Source: Caballeronia sp. (lineage in GTDB: Bacteria > Pseudomonadota > Gammaproteobacteria > Burkholderiales > Burkholderiaceae). From it: DNA of 37,470 nt. The stretch is taken from contig NZ_JAQGMM010000311.1 of NCBI RefSeq assembly GCF_028292365.1, positions 1 through 37,470 on the forward strand. The letters run 5' to 3'. Below are positions 1-7,926 of the stretch, piece by piece; positions within the stretch are counted from its first letter, which is position 1, and every line of letters starts with the position of its first letter. Made by a program: the position numbers and the translations under genes. A model generated the notes under the pieces. The model saw only the letters and a program-made list of their open reading frames with translations, searched no databases and was not told where the DNA came from.

Positions 1-474
1 GCCGACGCCAATAGAGGGCGCAACAATCGGCGCAACGTTCGCCACCACGGTGATGGCCGCCAACCGGTGCTGCATCGCGTTGCCTTCGAACAGGTCGCGG
101 ACGATCGCGAGCGCCACCGTCATCCCCGCGCCCGCCCCAATGCCCTGCACCAATCGCGCGCCAAGCAACACGGCGATGCTCGGCGCCGCCGCCGAAACAA
201 TCCCGCCTGCCGTGAACAACGCGAGGCCGAGCAACAGCGTGGGCTTGCGGCCTTTTGCGTCGGAAAGAGGGCCATATACGATTGGGCCCACCGCAAAACC
301 CGCCATGAACAGACTCAGCGTGAGCCCGGCCTGACTCGCGCTCGCATGCAACGTGCTTGCAATATTGACAAGCGCGGGCAACGCCATATCGATGGAAATA
401 GGCGGCAATGCAGCCAGCGCGCCGAGGAAAACAGCGAACAGGATGGAGTGCGGAGCGAGTCGCCAGCGTTGCAT
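1..474 (-). CDS. Bcr/CflA-type MFS drug-resistance transporter (N-terminal 158 residues, runs off window)
   Basis: The minus strand from ATG at 474 reads continuously to the window edge and starts MQRWRLAPHSILFAVFLGAL. It goes on with SIDMALPALVNIA, a FMAGFAVGPIVYGPLSDAKGRKP stretch (the MFS loop 2-3 signature) and GARLVQGIGAGAGMTVALAIVRD in TM4. This pattern fits the 12-TM Bcr/CflA proton-driven drug exporters of the inner membrane. The start lies 4 bases after the stop of the upstream oxidoreductase, so the two are probably one operon. The C-terminal two thirds lie outside the window, so substrate cannot be judged. Family assignment is by eye; another MFS exporter subfamily is possible. Confidence 0.85.
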   Translation of the reverse strand, partial: MQRWRLAPHSILFAVFLGALAALPPISIDMALPALVNIASTLHASASQAGLTLSLFMAGFAVGPIVYGPLSDAKGRKPTLLLGLALFTAGGIVSAAAPSIAVLLGARLVQGIGAGAGMTVALAIVRDLFEGNAMQHRLAAITVVANVAPIVAPSIGVG

Positions 475-478
475 CACG

Positions 479-1444
479 TCAGCTCCGCTTCGCTTGCGGC
501 GTCAGCACCACGCGGCCTTTCGTCCCTCCCGCCACCGCCTGGTAGGCAGCTTGTGCGTCTTCCAGCGCGAAGGTCTGCGCGATAACCGGCGCCTTGTAGC
601 TGCCATCTTCGAACCCGGGACGCAGCGCTTCCAGCATGTGCGCGGACGCGACCAGGTCGCGCTTCAACGTATCGACGCCAATCAGGCGGCTCTCGTTGTG
701 ATAAAAATCCGCGAGGTTGAAGGTGACTTCGCGACGATCCGAAGCCGATATCTCCACCAGCCGTCCGCCCACCTTCAGCATGTGCAAGGCCGTTTCGAAC
801 ATCGATCCGCCGACGGTATCGAATACGACCGCCGCGCCGCCGTTCGCCGCTTCACGAATACGCGCGATGGCATCGGGGGCTTGCGAGTCCACCATTACAT
901 CGACGTAAGGACTCGTCGCGGCCGCTCCACGCGCCACGCCAACCACCTTCGCGCCAATACGCTTCGCGATCTGCGATGCCGCCCCGCCTACGCCGCCCAC
1001 CCCGATGATCACCACGCTCTCGCCGACCTGCAACTGCGCCGCCTCGACCACGGCGCACCACGCGGTGATGAAATTCACGCCAATCGCCGATGCTTCCTCG
1101 AACGTCAGGTTGACCGGCTTGCGACGCAGGCTCGCAACGGGCACGACCACGTGTTCAGCATGCGTGCCGTCGCGCGTGAAACCCGCGTCGCCGCCCGAGC
1201 CCCAAACTTCAGTTCCCAGCCACTCGGCGGGACCGGCGATGACCACGCCCGCATAGTCACGGCCGGGCGTACGCGGCAGCGTCGTCTGGCTCATGCGCCC
1301 TTCCACGTTCTTTACGTCGCTCGGATTGATCGATGCCGCGAAGACCTGGACGACGGCTTCCTCACCGGACGGCGCGGGCGTAGGCAAATCGCTGGAGAAG
1401 AGGACCGATGGATCGCCGTGCTGGTTGAAGCGCAATGCTTTCAT
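479..1444 (-). CDS. Zinc-independent quinone oxidoreductase / medium-chain dehydrogenase (MDR family)
   Basis: 321 residues, MKALRFNQHGDPSVLFSS. The N-terminal GroES-like fold (about 1-120) carries GRDYAGVV. The Rossmann domain follows, with the nucleotide-binding glycines in VIIGVGGVGGAASQIAKRIGA (about 143-163), and the protein ends with the usual GGTKGRVVLTP. It lacks the GHE and Cys-rich structural-zinc motifs, so it belongs with NADPH:quinone oxidoreductases rather than zinc alcohol dehydrogenases. It is divergent from a LysR gene, a common arrangement in which the LysR protein controls the oxidoreductase, and it is followed 4 bases later by an MFS exporter. The physiological substrate cannot be told from sequence. 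Confidence 0.88.
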   Translation of the reverse strand: MKALRFNQHGDPSVLFSSDLPTPAPSGEEAVVQVFAASINPSDVKNVEGRMSQTTLPRTPGRDYAGVVIAGPAEWLGTEVWGSGGDAGFTRDGTHAEHVVVPVASLRRKPVNLTFEEASAIGVNFITAWCAVVEAAQLQVGESVVIIGVGGVGGAASQIAKRIGAKVVGVARGAAATSPYVDVMVDSQAPDAIARIREAANGGAAVVFDTVGGSMFETALHMLKVGGRLVEISASDRREVTFNLADFYHNESRLIGVDTLKRDLVASAHMLEALRPGFEDGSYKAPVIAQTFALEDAQAAYQAVAGGTKGRVVLTPQAKRS

Positions 1445-1566
1445 GATGATTCCTCCGTTGTCATGTCCGCATTATTGCCGCGTCCGCCCGTGGCGAAAAG
1501 GCATCCTTCCGCATAGAATCGTTGCGTTAAGTGGAAAGATGGACGGAATCAGGATGGACCCAATCA

Positions 1567-2481
1567 ATGCCCGATGAAATCAACGACCTGCGCGTGTTTG
1601 CTCAGATAGTGGACGCCGGCAGCCTCTCGGCGGCCGCGCGCCAGACGGATGGATCGACCGCCGCCATGAGCCGGCGGCTGGCCGCGCTGGAAAAGCGTCT
1701 GGGCGTGCGCCTTGTCACGCGGACGTCGCGACGCTTCGACCTGACGGTGGAGGGCGCACTGTTTCACGAGCGCACGCTCGCCATCCTGCAGGCGGTCGAC
1801 GACGCCGAGGCCGAGATCAGCGCTCAGGCGCGCGTGCCGCAGGGTTTGTTGTGTATCGGCGCGCCGTCCGAGATTGGGCGCAAGCAGATCGCGCCGCTCA
1901 TCGAAGCGTTCTCGGACAGGTATCCGGAAGTCGAAGTGCGGCTTGTGCTGTCCGATATCGGGCTGGATGTGATCGACGACAATCTCGACGTGGCATTGCG
2001 CATCGGCTTGCCCGCGGATACTGGCGTGATAGCGAAGAAACTGCTGTCGAGCCGGCGCATTGTGTGCGCGGCGCCAGAGTATCTGGCGCGGCATGGCACG
2101 CCGGAAACGCTCGCCGATCTCGCCGCACACGATTGCCTGCGGCTCGTGCGCGGGCAGCGTGTTTTCGACAGATGGTTATTCGAGGAAGATGGACGGCGCC
2201 GTGAGATTCAGGTCCGCGGCACGCTCTCGACCGCAAGCGGCGAAGTGCTTCACGACTGGGCGCTCAAAGGCCGCGGCCTTGCGCTGAAGGCGCTATGGGA
2301 TATAGAAGACGATTTGCTCGCGGGCCGGCTGATTGAGTGTCTCGCCCCCTATCACTGCGATGAAATCGAGTTATATGCGGTGTTTGCGAGCCGGCGGCAT
2401 TTGTCGCCGAGAGTGCGGGTCTTTCTTGATTTCGTACAGGAAACGGTTGGCGTGAAAAGCTCGGCGGCAGGCGTGCGTTAG
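1567..2481 (+). CDS. LysR-family transcriptional regulator
   Basis: 304 residues from ATG 1567 (MPDEINDLRVFAQIVDAGSL). The N-terminal winged helix-turn-helix is typical (SLSAAARQTDGSTAAMSRRLAALEKRLGVRLVTRTSRR, about 17-55), followed by a substrate-binding domain from about residue 90. The open frame begins further up at a GTG (1531), adding 12 residues. I chose ATG 1567 because LysR proteins normally begin a few residues before the first helix. It is divergent from the quinone oxidoreductase/MFS pair across about 120 bases and probably regulates it. It resembles the CrgA/DsdC-like group often adjacent to oxidoreductases; the effector is unknown. Confidence 0.9.
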   Translation: MPDEINDLRVFAQIVDAGSLSAAARQTDGSTAAMSRRLAALEKRLGVRLVTRTSRRFDLTVEGALFHERTLAILQAVDDAEAEISAQARVPQGLLCIGAPSEIGRKQIAPLIEAFSDRYPEVEVRLVLSDIGLDVIDDNLDVALRIGLPADTGVIAKKLLSSRRIVCAAPEYLARHGTPETLADLAAHDCLRLVRGQRVFDRWLFEEDGRRREIQVRGTLSTASGEVLHDWALKGRGLALKALWDIEDDLLAGRLIECLAPYHCDEIELYAVFASRRHLSPRVRVFLDFVQETVGVKSSAAGVR

Positions 2482-2488
2482 CTGTGTG

Positions 2489-2692
2489 TTAGCTCGATGC
2501 CAGCGGCATCCACGGGTCGTTACCGGTTGCCGGATACATGAGCGACACCTCTTTGCTCACACGAACGATTTCATGGATGTTATCCCTGAAGTTCGGGCTC
2601 TTTTCGTAGCTGATAAAGCCAGCGTCCACAATTGCGGACAAGGTCAGCAACGCGAAAGCGATGCGCTCGACGATCATAAAGCGGCGGGGCAT
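2489..2692 (-). CDS. Small membrane-anchored hypothetical protein (67 aa)
   Basis: MPRRFMIVERIAFALLTLSA and onward: a basic N-terminus, one hydrophobic stretch (about residues 9-26), then a polar tail rich in charged residues. An AAGGA ribosome-binding site lies 9 bases before ATG 2692. A TTG six bases further up is in frame but sits too close to that site. It is convergent with the LysR gene, which ends at 2481. I do not recognise the family. It could be an inner-membrane small protein or a signal-anchored envelope protein. Confidence 0.6.
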   Translation of the reverse strand: MPRRFMIVERIAFALLTLSAIVDAGFISYEKSPNFRDNIHEIVRVSKEVSLMYPATGNDPWMPLASS

Positions 2693-2877
2693 TTCCAAAG
2701 TTCCTTGAATCTTTAATTTCGGGAATTATAAGGGTTTTCACCTACTTTTTGCCAGCACAAATTGAGATGCGGGTGGCAGAAAACGACACCGCCCAACGCG
2801 CTGTTCAGGGAAATATTGCCTCCTTTCATCACACGAAAAGCCAGCCTTAATTCGTCGATGTATGGTTGTTGGCTCGT

Positions 2878-2921
2878 CGTTGCATTGACGTTGCATTGAC
2901 GTTGCATTGACGTTGCATTGA
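2878..2921. repeat. Four perfect tandem copies of an 11-bp unit (CGTTGCATTGA)
   Basis: Copies run 2878-2888, 2889-2899, 2900-2910 and 2911-2921 with no mismatch. The last copy overlaps a TTG/ATG candidate start (2918/2921) of the acetyltransferase frame, and the array ends 36 bases before the preferred ATG at 2957. The unit is not a multiple of three. Confidence 0.95.
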
Positions 2922-2956
2922 TGTCGAACACGATCAGGAAGGGGGCGTTACCGCAG

Positions 2957-3547
2957 ATGGCAATCGAAGCCGAGCATCGCGCCATGGCGCAATTTCCGCC
3001 GGAGGGCTTGAAAACGGAGCGTGTGGTGCTGCGTCCGGCCGGCAGTCAGTACACCGGCGCGTTGCTGATCTACAGGCTCACCAATCGCGCGCACCTTGAC
3101 CGCTGGGAACCATTGCGCGAAGACGCTTTCTTCACGATGCAAGCCGCCAATGAACGCATGGCATTAATGGAAAGCGCGATGGCGGCCGGCACCGCGCTGC
3201 ATCTGCTGATTTTCACGAGCGAGCGCCGCAACGTGCTGATTGGTGACTGCCACTTCACGAACATCGTGCGGGGGTCGTTTCAGGCGTGTCATCTCGGCTA
3301 TTCGATCGATCAGCATTACGAGGGACGCGGGCTGATGCGCGAGGCACTCGTTGCGGCGCTGGGTTTCATCTTCGATGCGTACCGGCTGCATCGTGTCATG
3401 GCGAGTTATAGGCCGGAGAATGATCGCAGCGGGCGTCTGCTGGCCAGCCTTGGGTTCGAGCATGAAGGGCTGGCCAAGGCGTATCTCAAGATCGACGGAC
3501 AATGGGCGGATCACGTGCTGACCTCGCTAGTGAACCCGAAGGATTGA
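2957..3547 (+). CDS. GNAT-family N-acetyltransferase (RimJ/RimL-like)
   Basis: 196 residues from ATG 2957. The opening LKTERVVLRPAGSQYTGALL is the standard RimJ/RimL-type acetyltransferase start. A central beta strand (RNVLIGDCHFTNIVRGSFQACHLGYSID) leads to the acetyl-CoA loop region YEGRGLMREALVAALGFIFD. The C-terminal HRVMASYRPENDRSGRLLASLGFEHEGLAKAYLKIDGQWADHVL is diagnostic of the family. It probably acetylates a protein N-terminus or another amine with acetyl-CoA in the cytoplasm; the substrate is unknown. A purine-rich AGGAAGGGGG at 2936-2945 favours ATG 2957. In-frame starts at 2918 and 2921, inside or beside the tandem repeat, are possible alternatives. Confidence 0.9.
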   Translation: MAIEAEHRAMAQFPPEGLKTERVVLRPAGSQYTGALLIYRLTNRAHLDRWEPLREDAFFTMQAANERMALMESAMAAGTALHLLIFTSERRNVLIGDCHFTNIVRGSFQACHLGYSIDQHYEGRGLMREALVAALGFIFDAYRLHRVMASYRPENDRSGRLLASLGFEHEGLAKAYLKIDGQWADHVLTSLVNPKD

Positions 3548-3580
3548 GGGGTGGACGCGCTGGCGCGGACCTCCGCCGGA

Positions 3581-3982
3581 TTATGCGTTTAGCCAGTTTT
3601 CAACTTTAACGCCGGGATACTGCGCGAAATCGCGTTCGTTGTTGGTAACCAGAATTACGTCTAACGCACTGGCATGCGCAGCGATCAGCTTGTCGAGATG
3701 ATCCTTTTTCCGTTCGCGTGCGACTTCCCGGATAGCGCCGTAAGCGGTGGCTGCCGCAACGTCGAACGGCATCACTTGAATGTCCTGTGTCAGCGCCGCA
3801 AGATTGCGCTTTTCGCGCTTCGGATTAGCTGAAACCGCGACACCATATTCCAGTTCGGCAAACGTGATAGCAGACATGACCACGTCGCCGAAATAACACT
3901 TCTCAAAACGTCGCGCAACTTGCTCGGGTTGGTTTTTCATCAGGTAGATGCAGATATTCGTGTCGAGCATATAAAGCGGCAT
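3581..3982 (-). CDS. vapC: VapC-family PIN-domain ribonuclease toxin
   Basis: 133 residues, close to the usual VapC length. The PIN-domain acidic residues are in place: D7 in MLDTNICIYL, E43 in ITFAELEYG, D97 in DHLDKLIAAHA and D118 in NNERDF. Together they bind the Mg2+ needed for RNA cleavage; known VapC toxins cut initiator tRNA or rRNA. Its ATG shares one base with the TAA stop of vapB (TAATG), so translation is coupled. All catalytic positions are intact, so the toxin should be active. Which RNA it cuts is not visible. Confidence 0.93.
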   Translation of the reverse strand: MPLYMLDTNICIYLMKNQPEQVARRFEKCYFGDVVMSAITFAELEYGVAVSANPKREKRNLAALTQDIQVMPFDVAAATAYGAIREVARERKKDHLDKLIAAHASALDVILVTNNERDFAQYPGVKVENWLNA

Positions 3983-4218
3983 TACAAATACTCGCGGTCC
4001 GTCTGCTCGTGTTCGTCACGACCGTCCACGGTGAAATCCGGCCCGAATTTCGCAAAGATCTTTAACACGCCAGCCAGAGATCGACGTACCGGTCGAATCC
4101 TCAATTCGTCGCCCACGCGCTCGATGTTCACCTCCATATCCATACGGTCACAGGCTAGTTCAGCGGGAATGCGCACGGCCTGCGAATTTCCATTTCGGAA
4201 GACTTTCGTAGCGGTCAT
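3982..4218 (-). CDS. vapB: VapB-family antitoxin (AbrB/SpoVT DNA-binding fold)
   Basis: 78 residues. The N-terminal KVFRNGNSQAVRIPAELA is the swapped-hairpin AbrB/MazE-like DNA-binding signature of VapB antitoxins. The acidic C-terminus (FTVDGRDEHEQTDREYL) would wrap and block the VapC active site. An AAGGAG site sits 7 bases before ATG 4218. It is the first gene of the vapBC operon, and the promoter region carries a perfect dyad consistent with autorepression by the VapBC complex. Confidence 0.92.
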   Translation of the reverse strand: MTATKVFRNGNSQAVRIPAELACDRMDMEVNIERVGDELRIRPVRRSLAGVLKIFAKFGPDFTVDGRDEHEQTDREYL

Positions 4219-4234
4219 TGCGATCTCCTTGTGT

Positions 4235-4290
4235 GTACATTGGATGTACTAAAGCCGCACATGCCCTCAATGTAAATACACGTGTGTACA
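4235..4290 (-). promoter_or_regulatory. vapBC promoter with operator dyad
   Basis: On the minus strand a -35 like TTTACA (4276-4271) and a -10 like TTTAGT (4253-4248) are separated by exactly 17 bases. The perfect inverted repeat GTACAT-N3-ATGTAC (4235-4249) overlaps the -10 edge and transcription start region. A second palindrome, ACACGTGT (4278-4285), abuts the -35. This fits cooperative autorepression by VapBC. The hexamer match is moderate. Confidence 0.65.
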
Positions 4291-4327
4291 ACATCTCATC
4301 CAGGCGATTGGGGCACACAAACCTGGT

Positions 4328-5368
4328 TCATCGAGCGCTCACTTCCCCGGACACCCGCACCAGCACCTTGCCGAAATTACGGCCATCGATCATATCGAGG
4401 AACGCCTGAGGTGCGTTCTCCAACCCCACGGTGACATCCTCCAGATGCTTCACCTGACCCGCCCGCAAAAAGCCGCCGACATCGCGCAGGAAAGCGTCCC
4501 GATACTCGGGCAAAAACTCATAGTTGATATAACCGCGCACCGTCAGGCTGCGCGTCAAAATTGCGCGCATGGTCGCAGCGAGGCCATCGTCGGCGCCAGC
4601 GGTGTTGCCCGACGTCTGGGCCATCAATCCGCAGACAGGAACGCGGCCGTATTGATTGAGCAAAGGCAGCACAGCCTTCCACACAGCGCCGCCGATGTTT
4701 TCGAAATACACGTCGATACCCTTGGGACACGCATTCGCCAATTGATCGGCGAAGTCAGGCGCGCGATGGTCAATGGCGGCATCGAAACCGAGTTCATCGA
4801 CTACATAGGCGCACTTCTTCGCACCGCCAGCAATGCCGACTACACGCGCGCCAGCGATCTTGCCAAGCTGACCCACAAGAGAACCCACCGGCCCGCTCGC
4901 CGCGCCGACCACCACTGTCTCGCCCGACTTCGGCTTGCCGATCGCCGCCATGCCGGCGTAAGCCGTGAAACCCGGCATGCCCAGCACGCCGAGGTAAGCG
5001 CGCGTTGCAATACCGTCTGCGGAAAGTGGCTTCAGGTCGCGGGCATCGGCTACTGCATGGCTGACCCAGCCCGCGTTCACGAGCACCTGAGCGCCGGCCG
5101 GAAGCGTTGTATTGTTGGATTCGGTTACCGTGGCCACGCTCTCACCCGGCATCGCCTCGCCAATCTGTGCGGGTTTTGCGTAAGACCGTGCGTCGTTCAT
5201 ACGGCCGCGCATGTACGGATCAAGCGATAGATAGTCGATGCACAGCAGCACCTGCCCTTCGCCCGGCACGGGCATGGGCACGTCTTCAAGACGGAAATCA
5301 GAGAGCGCGGCGCGACCGCCGGTGGGACGCGAGGCCAACACGATTTGTCGGGCGGTAGCTGAGGTCAT
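4328..5368 (-). CDS. NADP-dependent oxidoreductase, CurA/leukotriene-B4-dehydrogenase type
   Basis: 346 residues. The family's N-terminal RQIVLASRPTGGRAALSDFRLEDVPMP is followed by LSLDPYMRGRM, typical of the CurA (YncB)/alkenal reductase branch of MDR enzymes. The NADPH-binding segment is VVGAASGPVGSLVGQLGKIAGARVVGIAGG (about 152-182), and YFENIGGAVW follows. Members reduce activated double bonds of alkenals or enones with NADPH in the cytoplasm. It is monocistronic as far as can be seen, with vapBC upstream of its 3' side and the kinase operon ending before its start. Confidence 0.9.
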   Translation of the reverse strand: MTSATARQIVLASRPTGGRAALSDFRLEDVPMPVPGEGQVLLCIDYLSLDPYMRGRMNDARSYAKPAQIGEAMPGESVATVTESNNTTLPAGAQVLVNAGWVSHAVADARDLKPLSADGIATRAYLGVLGMPGFTAYAGMAAIGKPKSGETVVVGAASGPVGSLVGQLGKIAGARVVGIAGGAKKCAYVVDELGFDAAIDHRAPDFADQLANACPKGIDVYFENIGGAVWKAVLPLLNQYGRVPVCGLMAQTSGNTAGADDGLAATMRAILTRSLTVRGYINYEFLPEYRDAFLRDVGGFLRAGQVKHLEDVTVGLENAPQAFLDMIDGRNFGKVLVRVSGEVSAR

Positions 5369-5479
5369 GCGGTTTCTCCAGGATGCATCGCGGGGAAACT
5401 CAGCATATACGGGCTTGTGAAATCGCGCTTTGTCGCGCGGTCAGACGTGGGGGTGATTCGCTTTGTTAGCTTGTTCTGC

Positions 5480-6427
5480 TTAAACAACCGACGCGATGAA
5501 CACATCGATCTCCGCCGCATCAGGCGACGTTGCAGGTCCATGGCGCGTCACGGCAATCGCCGCCGCAGCGTTCGCGCGACGAGCCGCCGTTCGTGCATCC
5601 GCACCGGTCGCAAGTCCGGCCAGGAACACGCCTGCGTGAGCATCGCCGGCGCCATTGCTGTCGACCGCTTTTACCGCGAAGCCCGGTACATGGTCGCGTA
5701 TTTCGCCCACGCGCAGATGGCAACCGGAGGCGCTATCGCGCACGATGGCGAGTGCACCGCTTCTCAACCGCGCGATGACCGAGTCGAATGCTGCATCGAA
5801 ATTATCGGTATTGGCGAAGCGCAATGCTTCCTCCCGGTTGCTCGTCCAGATTGATACGACGGCCAGTACGCGTGCAAGCAACGTTGAATCGATAGTATCA
5901 ACCAGCGGTCCCGGATCAAAAGCCACGCGCGTTTCAGCAGGCAGATGCTCAAGCCAGTCAGCAAGTACAGCGCCCTTGTCCGCGAGCATCAGGCTATAGC
6001 CACTCACATAAACAATGTCTCGCGCGGTCACCGCAAGCGCGTCGAGCACATGCCGCTCAAGCACGCTTTCCGCGCCCATGTGCGAGACGAACGTGCGCTC
6101 GGCGGAAGCATCGACAATGGCAACGCACAAGCCGGTATCCTGGTCCGCGACTTCGGGACCCGCAATCTCCACGCCTTCCTGCGCTAACGCCTGACGCGCC
6201 ATGTCGCCGAAACGTCCATGCCCATGGCCGCCTGGATACACCACGCGCATGCCGCTGCGCCGTGCTGCAGCCATCACGTTGAAACCGCCGCCTACTTCGA
6301 AGCTCGCGTTGTGCGCGAGCACGTCGCCACCGGGCGCGGGCAGCGTATCGATCTGCATGACCAGATCGACAATCACCTGTCCCGTATGTATCAATCGCGA
6401 TGCCTGCTGTGAATCTGCTTGCGTCAT
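5480..6427 (-). CDS. PfkB-family sugar/nucleoside kinase (YegV-like)
   Basis: 315 residues from ATG 6427, whose first bases overlap the TGA of the permease (ATGA). The PfkB family N-terminal signature is GGDVLAHNASFEVGGGFNVM (about 33-52). The C-terminal signature is VKAVDSNGAGDAHAGVFLAGL, with the catalytic base Asp in GAGD. It should phosphorylate a ribosyl or similar sugar with ATP. As the last gene behind a permease and an ADP-ribosylglycohydrolase-fold hydrolase, it plausibly activates the sugar released inside the cell, as ribokinase-type enzymes do. A longer open frame reaching 6973 exists, but the extra part is a shadow of the permease. Confidence 0.9.
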   Translation of the reverse strand: MTQADSQQASRLIHTGQVIVDLVMQIDTLPAPGGDVLAHNASFEVGGGFNVMAAARRSGMRVVYPGGHGHGRFGDMARQALAQEGVEIAGPEVADQDTGLCVAIVDASAERTFVSHMGAESVLERHVLDALAVTARDIVYVSGYSLMLADKGAVLADWLEHLPAETRVAFDPGPLVDTIDSTLLARVLAVVSIWTSNREEALRFANTDNFDAAFDSVIARLRSGALAIVRDSASGCHLRVGEIRDHVPGFAVKAVDSNGAGDAHAGVFLAGLATGADARTAARRANAAAAIAVTRHGPATSPDAAEIDVFIASVV

Positions 6428-7863
6428 GCTGTCTTCCAACGTTTGGTTGCGCCGCGCGCCCCGCCCAGCAGAGCATATACGCCTGCGGCCACCACGAATG
6501 TCACGATCCATCCGAGGCCATTGCGTCCAAACCACGAGTCCACGAATAGGCCGTGGATAGCACCTGTGGAGAGGAAGCAAAAACCAGGCACGATCGCCAG
6601 CGCCCATGCACCAAACGCACGCCATTCGATGCCGCCTTTGTACCAGTACGCGCTGCGTGGGGAGACATCGAGCAAGTCGGTCGGGGAGTATTCCTGGCGG
6701 TGAATCAGATCCACCACGAAGATACCGACCCACGCCGTGATAGGCACTGCCAGCAGCGAAATGAAGCCGATGAACGGACCATAGAAGCTCCCGGCAATCA
6801 GCATGAAGTAGATTGAGCCCGTGAAGATCACGACGACGTCGACCACCACCGCCTGCACGCGCTTCACCTTCAGGCCAAGCGTGAGTGTCGTCAAACCAGC
6901 CGAATACACGGACAGGTAATTGGACAGCAGCAAACCGCCGAACGCTGTGATCAGATACGGAATGGCCATCCATGTGGGCAACATTTCGCGAATCGCGGCG
7001 ATGGGGTCCGTAGCCGACGCAAGATGATCATTGCCCACCGACAGCAGCGCACCAAGCGTGACGAGAAGAATCAATGGAATGCCCGCGCCGAATGCGGCGG
7101 ATGCCACGAGCGCCGGACCCTTTACGGTAGGGGCCTGATAGCGCGACATATCGGCGCCTGCGTTAGCCCAGCCAATCCCTGTACCCGCTGCAATCGTGCC
7201 AATACCAATGATGACGGCGCTCAACGGCGCCGGCGCCGCATTGAAAACCGCATGCCAGTCGATCGCCGTCACAAGAAAGCCTGCGACCAGCAAGTTGAGC
7301 ACGCCGAAGACGTACGTCGACCATTTCTGGATCACGAGCAGCGTAGCGTGCCCGAGTCCCGATACGATCAACGTCAGCACCACGAACACGGCGATGAACA
7401 CCAGCGTCAGCACTGGCGCATTCTTGGCTTCCGCAGGTGTCCCGAACAAGATGGTTGCAAGCGACAGCAACACGTACGCGGCGGTGGTCGTGTTGACCGT
7501 CTCCCAGCCGAGCCGCGACAACAGCGAAACGATGGTCGGCCCAATGTTGCCGCGCACGCCGAAGATCGCACGCGACAACGTGAGACTCGGTGCATGCCCG
7601 CGCCGGCCGGCGATCGAGATCACGCCGACGATCGCAAACGATCCCGCCGCGCCGATCACCGCGACAAGCGCCGCCTGCCAGATCGCGAGATGCTGGAACG
7701 CAACCAGCGTCGCGCCGAGCGGCAGTCCAAGGATGCTGATGTTAGCGGCGAACCAGACCCAGAAAAGCTGCAGCGGATGCCCATGACATTCGGCTTCCGG
7801 TACAGGTTCGATACCACGCGTCTCGACTCGGCGAGCGCTGTTTGACGTGCGTGACGAAACCAT
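6424..7863 (-). CDS. NCS1-family nucleobase/cytosine-type permease
   Basis: 479 residues with about 12 hydrophobic segments. Family landmarks include FWVWFAANISILGLPLGATL (TM1), the TM3 region SLTLSRAIFGVRGNIGPT, GTGIGWANAGADMSRY (the NCS1 substrate/cation loop of purine-cytosine permeases) and FGGLLLSNYLSVYSAGL. These inner-membrane symporters import cytosine, purines, allantoin or related compounds. An AGGAG-like site precedes ATG 7863. Its stop overlaps the kinase start by 4 bases and it follows the hydrolase by about 60 bases, so all belong to one operon. In the comparable E. coli yeg cluster the transporter is of a different family (nucleoside:H+ symporter). Confidence 0.92.
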   Translation of the reverse strand: MVSSRTSNSARRVETRGIEPVPEAECHGHPLQLFWVWFAANISILGLPLGATLVAFQHLAIWQAALVAVIGAAGSFAIVGVISIAGRRGHAPSLTLSRAIFGVRGNIGPTIVSLLSRLGWETVNTTTAAYVLLSLATILFGTPAEAKNAPVLTLVFIAVFVVLTLIVSGLGHATLLVIQKWSTYVFGVLNLLVAGFLVTAIDWHAVFNAAPAPLSAVIIGIGTIAAGTGIGWANAGADMSRYQAPTVKGPALVASAAFGAGIPLILLVTLGALLSVGNDHLASATDPIAAIREMLPTWMAIPYLITAFGGLLLSNYLSVYSAGLTTLTLGLKVKRVQAVVVDVVVIFTGSIYFMLIAGSFYGPFIGFISLLAVPITAWVGIFVVDLIHRQEYSPTDLLDVSPRSAYWYKGGIEWRAFGAWALAIVPGFCFLSTGAIHGLFVDSWFGRNGLGWIVTFVVAAGVYALLGGARGATKRWKTA

Positions 7864-7926
7864 CTGAGTCTGATCTCCAGATTAAAAGGGACAGCGGGAA
7901 ATGCCGCGAAGAGTGCGTTAAGCGCG

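Noticed and set aside
353-1516. 387-codon plus-strand open frame opposite the quinone oxidoreductase
   Set aside because: It is Arg/His-rich with no domain; a GC-bias shadow of the real minus-strand gene.
2878-2921. Possible CRISPR-like array
   Set aside because: The 11-bp units are directly adjacent with no spacers and no cas genes are present.
2713-2985. Minus-strand 90-codon frame running through the 11-bp repeat
   Set aside because: No family features or ribosome site; the repeat translates to Asn/Ala/Thr filler and the frame overlaps the acetyltransferase start.
6428-6973. N-terminal extension of the PfkB kinase frame
   Set aside because: It overlaps the permease gene; family alignment and the ATGA overlap place the start at 6427.
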